NCBI RefSeq assembly: GCF_044466355.1
Contig: NZ_JBITMQ010000015.1
Coordinates: forward strand, 62,001 to 126,000
Source of the DNA: Actinophytocola sp044466355
GTDB lineage: Bacteria; Actinomycetota; Actinomycetes; Mycobacteriales; Pseudonocardiaceae
Reading direction: 5' to 3'
Length of the DNA: 64,000 nucleotides
Shown piece after piece: positions 35,124-43,331 of the stretch. Below the pieces are notes generated by a model, which made no database searches, was not told the DNA's origin, and was given only the letters and a program-made list of their open reading frames with translations. Made by a program: the position numbers and the translations under genes. Numbering within the stretch: the stretch's first letter is position 1; every line of letters begins with the position of its first letter.

Positions 35124-35866
35124 GGGTCTCCCAGTCTCGTGATGTCCACAGTGGACGACGTGGCGGTCACGAGGTGCCCGTCGGGTACCTCGCGCCAGCC
35201 CGGTTCCTCGTCGTGGGGTTCGGACGCGACCACGACCGCGCCGGGCAGCGCACGCACCCACAACGCGTGCGTCCACGCGGTCCCGACGATGGTCGAGCCG
35301 TCGGTCAGCAACAGGTTCAGCCGCGAGCCGGGCGCCGCCTCGGCCACCTCGGTGACCACGGACGCGACCGCCTTCGCCGGCGCCACACCCGCCGACAGCA
35401 GCGCCCGCACCAGCGTCCACAACAGCGCGGAGTCGGTCGGCGCGTCCATGAGCAGCAGGTCGGTCACCGGCAGCCGCGACGCGAGCGCCGCGACCGACGA
35501 CGGCCAGCCACGCACCAGCCCGTTGTGGCTGAACAACCACCGGCCGCTCGTGAACGGCGCACAGGCGGTCTCCACCACCGGCATGCCGACCGTGGCCGAG
35601 CGGACCGCCGCGAGCACCCCGCCCGAGGTGATCGAACCGGCCAGCCCGGGCAGTGCCGCGTCCGTCCACATGGCGGCCGGGCGGCGCACCCGGACGGGTT
35701 CGGGATCGCCCGTGTACCAGCCGATCCCGTACCCGTCCGCGTTGACGGTGCCGCCGCCGCGCATGTCACGCGGCGCCCACGACTGCCGCAGCAACGAGTG
35801 CCGCGGCGTCAGCAGCAGGTCGGCGAGCCGCACGGGCTCGCCGACGTAAGCGAGGTGCCTGCACAC
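35120..35866 (-). CDS. egtC: Ergothioneine biosynthesis gamma-glutamyl hydrolase (class-II amidotransferase fold)
   Basis: 248 aa. The protein begins MCRHLAYVGEPVRL, so the catalytic nucleophile Cys2 is exposed after Met removal. Further glutaminase motifs are NADGYGIGWYTGD and RWLFSHNGLVRGW. It removes glutamate from the gamma-glutamyl-hercynyl-cysteine sulfoxide made by EgtB. It sits between egtB (3 bases after its stop) and egtD (4-base overlap). Confidence 0.95.
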   Translation of the reverse strand: MCRHLAYVGEPVRLADLLLTPRHSLLRQSWAPRDMRGGGTVNADGYGIGWYTGDPEPVRVRRPAAMWTDAALPGLAGSITSGGVLAAVRSATVGMPVVETACAPFTSGRWLFSHNGLVRGWPSSVAALASRLPVTDLLLMDAPTDSALLWTLVRALLSAGVAPAKAVASVVTEVAEAAPGSRLNLLLTDGSTIVGTAWTHALWVRALPGAVVVASEPHDEEPGWREVPDGHLVTATSSTVDITRLGDP

Positions 35867-35869
35867 GGG

Positions 35870-37195
35870 TCAGGCCAGCTCCTCGCGGGACGCGTCGCGG
35901 GCGCACCGGAACCCGGCGAAGATCTGCCGCCGGATCGGGTAGTCCCAGTTGCGGAACGTCGCCCGGCACGCGGCCGGGTCGGTGCCGAAGGAGCCGCCGC
36001 GCAGCATCTTGTAGTCGCTGCCGAAGAACACCTCCGAGTACTCCCGGTACGGGAACGCCTCGAACCCCGGGTAGCCGTGGAAGTCGGTGTCGACCCACTC
36101 CCACACGTCCCCGACCAGCTGGTGCACGCCCAACGGCGAGGCACCGGCCGGGTACGCGCCGACCGGCGCGGGCGACAGGTGCCGCTGCCCCAGGTTGGCG
36201 TGTTCGGGACCGGGGTCCTCGTCGCCCCACGGGAACCGGCGCGACCGGCCGGTGGCCGGGTCGAAACGGGCCGCCTTCTCCCACTCCGGCTCGGTCGGCA
36301 GCCGCTTGCCCGCCCAGGTCGCGTACGCCTGCGCCTCGTGGAAACAGACGTGCACGACCGGCTCGTCCTGCGGGATCGGCTCGATGTGCCCGAACCGGTT
36401 CCGCAGCCAGCCCGCGCCGTCGCGCACCCAGAACCTCGGTGCGGTCAGGTCGGCCTTCACCCGGTGGGCCCAGCCCTCCTCGGACCAGAACCTCGGGTCG
36501 TCGTACCCGCCCGCCGACATGAACGCGAGGTACTGGGCGTTGGTCACCGGTGCGGTGTCGACGAAGAACGCGTCGACGTGCACGTCGTGCGCGGGACGTT
36601 CGTTGTCCAGCGCCCACGCCTCGATGGAGGTGCCCATGGTGAACGGCCCTGCGGGCACCAGGACCTCGTCGGCGGGTAACGGTGCACCCGCCGGTGGCGC
36701 GGGCGCGTGCAGCACCGGGGCGCCGGTCCGCAGCTGGTGCGTGGCCAGCATGGTCTCGTCGTGCTGCTGCTCGTGCTGGACGATCATGCCGAACGCGAAG
36801 CCGTTCGACTCCAGCCGCCGCCCGTCGAGCGGGCTGCGTTCGAGCACGTCGAACACCTTGTCCCGCACCTCACGCACGTACTCGCGGGCCTCGGCGGGGC
36901 CGAGCAGCGGCAGGGAGGGACGGTCGGCACGCGGGTGCTGGAACGCGTCGTAGTAGTTGTCGATGTCCTCGCGGACCGGTTCGCGACCACCCACGTCGCG
37001 GACCAGCCACAGTTCCTCCTGGTTGCCGATGTGGGCGAGGTCCCACACCAACGGGGACATCAGCTTGGAGTGCTGCCGGGTGAGGTCGTCGTCGTCGACG
37101 GCGTCGGTCAGCGCCACGCTGCGCTCACGGGCGCGGGTCAGCGCGGCGGCCACGCGCGAGCGCAGCGCCTCGGTGCCGATATCGGCCGCGGTCAT
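35870..37195 (-). CDS. egtB: Ergothioneine sulfoxide synthase
   Basis: 441 aa from the ATG at 37195. An N-terminal DinB-like domain carries the iron-binding motif IVQHEQQHDETM. The C-terminal formylglycine-generating-enzyme-like domain has VPAGPFTMGTS, WEKAARFDPATGRSRRFPWGDE and RGGSFGTDPAACRATFRNWDYP. It is a non-haem Fe enzyme that joins gamma-glutamylcysteine to hercynine using O2. Its start overlaps the egtA stop by 4 bases. Confidence 0.96.
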   Translation of the reverse strand: MTAADIGTEALRSRVAAALTRARERSVALTDAVDDDDLTRQHSKLMSPLVWDLAHIGNQEELWLVRDVGGREPVREDIDNYYDAFQHPRADRPSLPLLGPAEAREYVREVRDKVFDVLERSPLDGRRLESNGFAFGMIVQHEQQHDETMLATHQLRTGAPVLHAPAPPAGAPLPADEVLVPAGPFTMGTSIEAWALDNERPAHDVHVDAFFVDTAPVTNAQYLAFMSAGGYDDPRFWSEEGWAHRVKADLTAPRFWVRDGAGWLRNRFGHIEPIPQDEPVVHVCFHEAQAYATWAGKRLPTEPEWEKAARFDPATGRSRRFPWGDEDPGPEHANLGQRHLSPAPVGAYPAGASPLGVHQLVGDVWEWVDTDFHGYPGFEAFPYREYSEVFFGSDYKMLRGGSFGTDPAACRATFRNWDYPIRRQIFAGFRCARDASREELA

Positions 37196-38418
37196 GCCTT
37201 GCTCCTCACGATGAGACGGTCGAGGTCGGCGACGATCGCCGTGGTCAGGTCGGACGGCAGGCCCATGCCGGGCACCGCGGCGGCACCCAGCTCGAGCACG
37301 GTCGCCGCCGCGGTGGCGATCGCCTGGTCGGCGAGCCCGTCGCGGGCGGCTGGCAGCCACCGGTCGCCCACCGGCAGGCAGGCGTCGAGCACGGCCTCCA
37401 CCGTGCGCCGGTCCGACATCAGCGCGGCGAGCAGCGTCGTCGGGGTGACCCAGCCGCTGCCCGGCTGCGCGTCCAGATAACGCACCTCGAGGTACCCGTG
37501 CGGGCGCACGGGTGGGAAGAGGGTCGACAGGTGGTAGTCGAGGTCGTCGGTGGTGGGGGCCGTGGGTAAGCCACCCGCCACCCAGTCGGCGAACGTGAGC
37601 CCGACCGGCGTGTGCCAGCGTGCGCCCTCCCCGCGCACGCAGAGGACGGGCGTGTCGAGCACGCGGCGGGCCCAGTCGGCGGCCGGGTCCGCGACGATCG
37701 CGGACGGGAGCGACCTGGCCGGGTCGGTGCCGAGCACCGCGCGCATCCGTGCCGATGCCCAGCCCGTGGGGCTGCCACCGAGCGTCGGGGAGTTCGCGAA
37801 CGCGGCGACCAGCACCGGGCCGAGCGCGCTCACCGCCGCCCACCGGTCGGCGACCGTGTCCGCCTCACCGGCGTCCAGGCACACCTGCAGACCGGCGGTG
37901 CAGCACATCATGGTGATCCCGTGCGGCCCGATCGACTGGAAGACGTGTTCCATCGCGGTGTAGCGCGGGGTGTCGAGGATTCTCGCGGGCGACCGGTGCG
38001 GGTCGACTGCCTTGTCGCCGAGGACCAGGCCCGCGTCGTCGAGGAGTTCGGTGAGGAACGCGAGATCCGTCTGGACCGCGGCGAACAACTCGGCGAGTGA
38101 TGGTTGAGGTAGGGCGGAGATCTCCACCTGGCCGCCGGGTTCGACGGTGAGCGGAGAGCCGGACGGCAGAGATTCCTGAGGACTGTCGGGGGTCAGGGTG
38201 CGTGGGGCGTACGGACCGAGCGCGGCGGCCAGACGACGAGCGTCCAGCGGCCGCCTGGGATTCTCCTCGTGATGGACGATCCACTCGAGTTCGACCCCGT
38301 GCAGCTTCGGTGGGCCGTGCTTGAAACAGACCGAGGCAACGTAGGCCTCCGCCTCGACACGATCCCGCAGGCGGCGCCGGTCAGGCCCCGTGACCTGCGG
38401 ATCTTGGACCGCTGTCAC
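37192..38418 (-). CDS. egtA: Glutamate-cysteine ligase (ergothioneine type)
   Basis: 408 aa from the GTG at 38418, which has GGAGG eight bases upstream; an ATG six codons earlier is possible. It makes gamma-glutamylcysteine for EgtB. GCS2 features are GVELEWIVHHEE, PGGQVEISALPQ, GITMMCCTAGLQVCLDAG and YLEVRYLDAQPG. It opens the egtABCD operon. No egtE (the PLP-dependent C-S lyase) follows, so the last step must be done by an enzyme encoded elsewhere or be non-specific. Confidence 0.94.
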   Translation of the reverse strand: MTAVQDPQVTGPDRRRLRDRVEAEAYVASVCFKHGPPKLHGVELEWIVHHEENPRRPLDARRLAAALGPYAPRTLTPDSPQESLPSGSPLTVEPGGQVEISALPQPSLAELFAAVQTDLAFLTELLDDAGLVLGDKAVDPHRSPARILDTPRYTAMEHVFQSIGPHGITMMCCTAGLQVCLDAGEADTVADRWAAVSALGPVLVAAFANSPTLGGSPTGWASARMRAVLGTDPARSLPSAIVADPAADWARRVLDTPVLCVRGEGARWHTPVGLTFADWVAGGLPTAPTTDDLDYHLSTLFPPVRPHGYLEVRYLDAQPGSGWVTPTTLLAALMSDRRTVEAVLDACLPVGDRWLPAARDGLADQAIATAAATVLELGAAAVPGMGLPSDLTTAIVADLDRLIVRSKA

Positions 38419-38586
38419 AGCAATCACCTCCGCCAATCGACGCTACACGCGCCCACCGACAATTTCGTGACCGCGAAACGGCGAGCGGGTGCGCGACGAT
38501 CTGGACAATCGGGAGAAGCCGCGCAGGCGCCCAGAAAGACGTACGTACGGATTGCATCCAGGTGAACGGACTGCCACGATCAGTCA

Positions 38587-39159
38587 GTGCCACGGGTCAG
38601 CCAGGATCACCTCGACGCGCGCCGCCACCAGATCCTCGACGGGGCCCGCGTCTGCTTCGCGCGCTTCGGCTACGAGGGCGCGACCGTGCGGCGTCTGGAG
38701 GAGGCGACGGGGCTGTCCCGCGGCGCCATCTTCCACCACTTCCGCGACAAGGAGTCGCTCTTCCTCGCCCTCGCCGAGGACGACGCGTCGCGGATGGCGG
38801 ACGTGGTCGCGAAGGAGGGCCTCGTCCAGGTCATGCGTGACCTGCTGGCCACGAGGAACGGCGCCGACTGGCTGGGCAGCAGGCTGGAGCTGTCGCGGCG
38901 GCTGCGCACCGACCCGGAGTTCCGCGAGCGCTGGGCGGAACGGTCGCGCACCCTCACCACCGCCACCCGCGCCCGCCTGGTCCGCCAGCGCGACGCGGGC
39001 AACCTGCGTGACGACGTGGACGTCGACGTGCTCACCGCGTACCTGGAGCTGGTGCTGGAAGGGCTCGTGTCCCACCTCGCCATGGGCCTGCCGGCCGACG
39101 ACCTGGAACCGGTGCTCGACCTCGTCGAGCAGTCGGTGCGCCGCCGCTCGGCCACGTGA
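38587..39159 (+). CDS. acnR: TetR family repressor of aconitase
   Basis: 190 aa from the GTG at 38587. The N-terminal TetR helix-turn-helix reads HQILDGARVCFARFGYEGATVRRLEEATGLSRGAIFHHFRDKESLF, closely resembling AcnR/Rv1474c as I recall them. AcnR represses acn and responds to citrate and iron-linked control in corynebacteria. A perfect consensus AcnR site is present ahead of acn, 8.7 kb away. In Mycobacterium and Corynebacterium acnR is directly beside acn; here a glycosylase and the egt operon lie between them. Confidence 0.88.
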   Translation: MPRVSQDHLDARRHQILDGARVCFARFGYEGATVRRLEEATGLSRGAIFHHFRDKESLFLALAEDDASRMADVVAKEGLVQVMRDLLATRNGADWLGSRLELSRRLRTDPEFRERWAERSRTLTTATRARLVRQRDAGNLRDDVDVDVLTAYLELVLEGLVSHLAMGLPADDLEPVLDLVEQSVRRRSAT

Positions 39160-39216
39160 GCGGCGACCGGGCCGGCTACCGGGCGCTCACCAGTGAGGCC
39201 GGGTAGACCTGGACGC

Positions 39217-39780
39217 ATGGATCTCCTGGACGCACACGGACAGGCCATGGACGTGTTCCACCGCGCCGTGCACGGGGTCGGCCGGGACGACTGGGGCTCC
39301 CCCACCCCGTGCCCCGACTGGTCGGTGCGGGATCTCGTGAACCACCTGGTGGTCGAGCAGATGTGGGTGCCGGACCTGCTCGCCGGGCGCACGGTCGCCG
39401 AGCTCGGCGACCGGTTCGACGGCGACCAGCTGGGTGCCGACCCGGTCCGGACGTGGGACGAGTCGAGCAGGGCGGCCCGCGCGGCCTGGCTCGAACCGGG
39501 CGCGGCGGAACGATCCGTCCACCTGAGCTACGGCGACGAAACCGCGGCCGAGTACGGCTGGCAGATGACCACCGACCTCGCGGTGCACGGATGGGACCTG
39601 GCCACGGCCACCGGCAGGGACGCCGACATCCCCGACGAGCTGGCGGAGGCGCTGCTCGCGTACGTGGAACCGCAGCTCGCGGCGTGGTCCGGGTCGGGCA
39701 TGTTCGCCGATCCCGTGCCGGTGCCGGGCGACGCGCCCGCCGCGACGCGACTGGTGGGACTGCTCGGACGTCAACCGTAG
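39217..39780 (+). CDS. TIGR03086-type metal-binding (DinB/MDMPI-like) protein
   Basis: 187 aa from the ATG at 39217. The start (MDLLDAHGQAMDVFHRAVHG), the TPCPDWSVRDLVNHLVVEQMWVPDLLAG block with its His, and MTTDLAVHGWDLATATG with a second His form the metal site of the mycothiol-dependent maleylpyruvate isomerase/DinB fold. Most such proteins are thought to use thiol cofactors. No substrate is known. It follows acnR by 57 bases and may share its promoter. Confidence 0.8.
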   Translation: MDLLDAHGQAMDVFHRAVHGVGRDDWGSPTPCPDWSVRDLVNHLVVEQMWVPDLLAGRTVAELGDRFDGDQLGADPVRTWDESSRAARAAWLEPGAAERSVHLSYGDETAAEYGWQMTTDLAVHGWDLATATGRDADIPDELAEALLAYVEPQLAAWSGSGMFADPVPVPGDAPAATRLVGLLGRQP

Positions 39781-39840
39781 CGGGCCGCGGCGCTTTACAC
39801 TGGTCACATCCCGAATGCGGATAGGAGTGACCGTAAACCG

Positions 39841-39929
39841 TGCCCGACGCACAGTCCCCCAGCGACAGTACCGAGCCGGGAGAACCCGGCTGCCATACGA
39901 GACCGGTCCTCGGCGGTGACGCCGGATGA
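39841..39929 (+). CDS. Possible 29-residue leader peptide coupled to the CNNM gene
   Basis: A GTG at 39841 opens 29 codons (VPDAQSPSDSTEPGEPGCHT and on) ending at a TGA that overlaps the ATG of the next gene by 4 bases. The next gene has no ribosome-binding site of its own, while AGGAG lies about 14 bases upstream of this GTG. The mRNA contains a GCCGGG/CCCGGC hairpin. Coding status is uncertain; it may instead be a structured leader. Confidence 0.35.
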
Positions 39930-41278
39930 CCGGATTACTGCTGCAGGTCCTCGGCGTACTCGCCATCATCGCACTCACCCTCGGCACCGCCGTCTTCGTC
40001 GCGGCCGAGTTCTCCCTCACCGCGCTGGAACGCAGCCAGGTGGAACACCAGCTGCGCACGGTCGGCGACGCCCGCGCGAAGCAGGTCCACAAGGCGCACC
40101 AGTCGCTGTCGTTCCAGCTCTCCGGCGCCCAGGTCGGCATCACGATCACGACCCTGACCATGGGTTACCTCGCCGAGCCGATCATCGCGGGCTGGATCAC
40201 CCCGCTCCTGGACGCGCTCGGCGTACCGAGCGGTGCCGCGCTGCCGATCTCGCTGGTGGTGGCGCTGATCATCGCCAACGTCGTGTCGATGCTGTTCGGC
40301 GAGCTGGTGCCGAAGAACCTCGCGATCGCGAAGCCGATCGGCACCGCCCGCGCGGTCGCGGGCCTGCAGATCAGGTTCTCGGCGGTACTGCGCTGGTTCA
40401 TCAACCTGCTCAACGGGGCGGCGAACTGGCTGGTCCGGCGGCTGGGCATCGAACCGGCCGACGAGCTCGCGTCGGCGCGGTCGCCGGAGGAGCTGGGCTC
40501 GCTGGTCCGCACGAGCGCCGAGCACGGCACGATCGACCCCGGCACCGCCACGCTGCTGGACCGGTCGCTGCGGTTCGGCGACCGTTCGGCGGAGGAGCTG
40601 ATGACCCCGCGCGTGCAGGTCGAGTCGCTGCCGACGAGCGCGACCGTGCTCGACCTGATCGAGCTGACGCGCCGGACGGGTGTCTCGCGGTTCCCCGTGC
40701 ACGAGGGCGACCTCGACGACGTGCGCGGGGTCGTGCACGTCAAGCAGGCGTTCAGCGTGCCGGTCGGGCGACGGGCGACGACCGAGGTCAGCACGCTCAT
40801 GCAGCCGGTGCAGACGGTGCCGGAGAGCCTCGACGGCGACACGCTGCTCGAGCGGCTGCGTGAGTCCGGGCTGCAGCTCGCGGTGGTCGTGGACGAGTAC
40901 GGCGGCACAGCCGGACTGGTCACGCTGGAGGACCTGGTCGAGGAGATCGTCGGCGACGTGCGCGACGAGCACGACCGCGGCGAGGTCAACCCGGTGCGCC
41001 CGCTGGGCCGCGACAGCTGGATGGTGTCCGGCCTGCTGCGTGACGACGAGCTGGCCGACGCGACCGGGTTCCACATGCCGGAGGGCGACTACGAGACGCT
41101 CGCCGGGCTGGTGCTGGAGCGGCTCGGCCGCATCCCCGAGGTCAACGACGAGGTGCGGGTCGACGGCTGGCGGATCACGGTGATGGCCATGGACCGGCAC
41201 CGGGTCGCGGAGCTGCGCGTCGCGAAGGTGCCCGACACCGAGCCCGCGGAGAACAGGCAGGAGGTGGCCGCCCGATGA
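39926..41278 (+). CDS. CNNM/CorC-HlyC family transporter-like protein (full length)
   Basis: 450 aa. A DUF21/CNNM membrane domain of about 200 residues (hydrophobic segments from LLLQVLGVLAIIALTLGTAVFVAAEFSL onward, including NVVSMLFGELVPKNLAIAKP) is followed by paired CBS domains (about 215-340). The C-terminal CorC_HlyC domain ends near residue 435. The family is linked to Mg2+/Co2+ export or homeostasis; the old name hemolysin is misleading. A second, shorter paralogue follows 61 bases downstream, so the two may work as a pair. Confidence 0.9.
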   Translation: MTGLLLQVLGVLAIIALTLGTAVFVAAEFSLTALERSQVEHQLRTVGDARAKQVHKAHQSLSFQLSGAQVGITITTLTMGYLAEPIIAGWITPLLDALGVPSGAALPISLVVALIIANVVSMLFGELVPKNLAIAKPIGTARAVAGLQIRFSAVLRWFINLLNGAANWLVRRLGIEPADELASARSPEELGSLVRTSAEHGTIDPGTATLLDRSLRFGDRSAEELMTPRVQVESLPTSATVLDLIELTRRTGVSRFPVHEGDLDDVRGVVHVKQAFSVPVGRRATTEVSTLMQPVQTVPESLDGDTLLERLRESGLQLAVVVDEYGGTAGLVTLEDLVEEIVGDVRDEHDRGEVNPVRPLGRDSWMVSGLLRDDELADATGFHMPEGDYETLAGLVLERLGRIPEVNDEVRVDGWRITVMAMDRHRVAELRVAKVPDTEPAENRQEVAAR

Positions 41279-41339
41279 ATGGACCTCGCGGAGTGAACCA
41301 TCGGGTGCCGCGGCCGCTCGGAGCCTGCGAGGAGCGGTC

Positions 41340-42389
41340 ATGACCGGTGGCGTCGCGATCCTCGTGGCCGTGTTCCTGTTGCTGCTCAACGCGTTCTTCG
41401 TCGGCGCCGAGTTCGCGCTGGTCAGCGCACGACGCGACCGGCTCGAGGCGCTCGCCGAGCGGGGTGTGGACCGGGCGCGGATCGTCATGCGGGCCGCGGA
41501 GCACACCTCGATGATGATGGCGGGCGCGCAGCTGGGCATCACGCTGTGCACCATCGGCCTCGGCGCGCTCGGTGAACCCACCGTGGCGCACTACCTCGAG
41601 TTCCTGCTCGGGCCGCTGGACCTGCCCGCCGCCGTGCTGCACGCGGTGGCGTTCACGGTCGCGCTGGTGTTCGTGTCGATCCTGCACATCGTGCTGGGCG
41701 AGATGGTCACCAAGAACATCGCGATCGCCGCGCCGGAGAAGACCGCGGTGTGGCTGACGCCGGTGCTGGTCGGCTGGGTCCGGTTGATCCGGCCCGTGAT
41801 CGCGCTGCTCAACGCGACGGCGAACGGCGTGCTGCGGCTGCTGAAGGTCGAGCCGAAGGACGAGATCGAGAGCGCCCACACGCCGGAGGAGCTCGCGAAC
41901 ATGATCGCGGACTCACGGCGGGAGGGCCTGCTCGACCCGGCGGAGCACCGGCGGCTCACGCAGACGCTGTCGTCGGCGGAGCGGACGGTGGGCGACGTGC
42001 TGGTGCCGCTGAACGACGTGGAGACCGTGCCGCACCCGCCGACCGTCGGCGACATCGAGGAGGCGGTCAACCGCACCGGTTTCTCCCGCTTCCCGGTCCG
42101 GCTGCCGGACGGCAGGCTGAACGGCTACCTGCACGTGAAGGACGTCCTGGACCAGGCGGACCAGGACCCGTCGACGCCGGTGCCGTACCACCGGGTCCGC
42201 GGGCTGCCGGAGATCCCGGCCGACTCGCGGCTCGACGAGGCGCTCGCCGCGCTGCGCCGCGCACGCAGCCACGTCGCGAAGGCGGTGGCCGCCGACCGCA
42301 CGGTGCTCGGCGTGGTGGCGCTGGAGGACCTGGTCGAGGAGTACGTCGGCACGGTGCGGGACGCCACCCACACCGACCCGGAGACGTGA
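41340..42389 (+). CDS. CNNM family protein lacking the CorC_HlyC domain
   Basis: 349 aa. It has the same build as the preceding gene: a CNNM domain (GGVAILVAVFLLLLNAFFVGAEFAL and VSILHIVLGEMVTKNIAIAAPE) and two CBS modules ending at LEDLVEEYVG. It stops there without the C-terminal CorC domain. Tandem long/short CNNM genes are common in actinobacteria, as I recall, and suggest a heteromer. It ends 1 base before the convergent EamA exporter gene. Confidence 0.9.
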   Translation: MTGGVAILVAVFLLLLNAFFVGAEFALVSARRDRLEALAERGVDRARIVMRAAEHTSMMMAGAQLGITLCTIGLGALGEPTVAHYLEFLLGPLDLPAAVLHAVAFTVALVFVSILHIVLGEMVTKNIAIAAPEKTAVWLTPVLVGWVRLIRPVIALLNATANGVLRLLKVEPKDEIESAHTPEELANMIADSRREGLLDPAEHRRLTQTLSSAERTVGDVLVPLNDVETVPHPPTVGDIEEAVNRTGFSRFPVRLPDGRLNGYLHVKDVLDQADQDPSTPVPYHRVRGLPEIPADSRLDEALAALRRARSHVAKAVAADRTVLGVVALEDLVEEYVGTVRDATHTDPET

Positions 42390-43316
42390 TCAGGTGACGT
42401 CCCCCGGCTCCGGCCGGGGGACGTTCCTCGTCCGCTGGGTGACCGCGACCGCCCCAATGACCAGCACCGCCGCGCCCGCGGTCGCGGGGCTGATGTGCTC
42501 GGACAGCAGCAGCGCCGACCAGACCAGCGTGAGCACCGGCTGCAACAGCTGGAGCTGGGAGATCCGGGCGATGCCGCCGAGCGCGAGCCCTCGGTACCAC
42601 GCGTAGAACCCGGCGAACATGCTCACCGCGCTCACGTACGCGAGGCCCAGCCACGCGTTCCCGTCCGGCGCGTGCCACGGCTGCGCGGTCAGCAGCGTCA
42701 CCGGTACCACCACCGGCAGTGCGAGGAGTAGCGCCCACGAGATCACCTGCCAGCCGCCCAGCTCACGGGCCAGCACCCCGCCCTCGGTGTAGCCGAGCGC
42801 GGCCAGCCCCACCGCCGCCAGCAGCCACAGGTCGGCGACCCGCACCTGACCGGCGCCCTGCACGACCGCGAACACGAGCACGGTCACCATGCCGAACGCG
42901 CACGCCGCCCAGAACGGCCACCTCGGCCGCTCTCCCCCGCGCAGCACGGCGAGCGCCGCGGTGGCCGCGGGCAGCAGTCCGACGAGCACGGCGCTGTGCG
43001 CGGACGTGGTGTCCCGCAAGGCGAGTGCACTGCACAGTGGGAAGCCGACCACCACGCCGACGGCGACGAGAACGAGCCGCCGCCACTGGTGCGCGGTCGG
43101 CCGGGGCGCACGCGCCACGAGCAGGCACACCGCGCCGAGCAGCGCGGCCGGGATCGCCCGGCCCAGTCCGACGGTGACCGCGCCGAACGCGGGCAGCGCG
43201 GCGACCGACGCCGGGAACGTGAGGCTGAACGCGAGGACCCCGACGCTCCCCCAGGCCACGCCCGCGTCGAGTAGCGGAGCGGGCCGCGTGACGGTAGCGC
43301 TATCCTTCACTGACAT
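42390..43316 (-). CDS. EamA/DMT family transporter
   Basis: 308 aa from the ATG at 43316. Ten hydrophobic segments form two EamA repeats (first from AWGSVGVLAFSLTFPASVAAL, second from LLAAVGLAALGYTEGGVLAREL), as usual in drug/metabolite exporters. Its start codon overlaps, on the opposite strand, that of a MocR-type regulator, so the two genes are almost certainly a regulator-transporter pair. The substrate is unknown; MocR partners often sense amines, amino acids or pyridoxal forms. The mRNA appears leaderless. Confidence 0.88.
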   Translation of the reverse strand: MSVKDSATVTRPAPLLDAGVAWGSVGVLAFSLTFPASVAALPAFGAVTVGLGRAIPAALLGAVCLLVARAPRPTAHQWRRLVLVAVGVVVGFPLCSALALRDTTSAHSAVLVGLLPAATAALAVLRGGERPRWPFWAACAFGMVTVLVFAVVQGAGQVRVADLWLLAAVGLAALGYTEGGVLARELGGWQVISWALLLALPVVVPVTLLTAQPWHAPDGNAWLGLAYVSAVSMFAGFYAWYRGLALGGIARISQLQLLQPVLTLVWSALLLSEHISPATAGAAVLVIGAVAVTQRTRNVPRPEPGDVT

Positions 43317-43331
43317 GACCAACGATAGCAG
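43300..43331. promoter_or_regulatory. Face-to-face leaderless promoters and operator between EamA and MocR genes
   Basis: The two ATGs share bases in a single CATG (43314-43317). A TATCCT box (43301-43306) lies 8 bases ahead of the plus-strand ATG, and TATCGT (43330-43325 read on the minus strand) lies 8 bases ahead of the minus-strand ATG. They form an inverted repeat, GCTATC/GATAGC, with the start codons in its centre. Each promoter therefore lies within the other gene's first codons. Confidence 0.6.

Noticed and set aside
39781..39925. M-box (Mg2+) riboswitch ahead of the CNNM genes
   Set aside because: A short TGCCATAC and one hairpin recall the M-box, but the conserved opening and core are missing. 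Kept only as a possible leader peptide.
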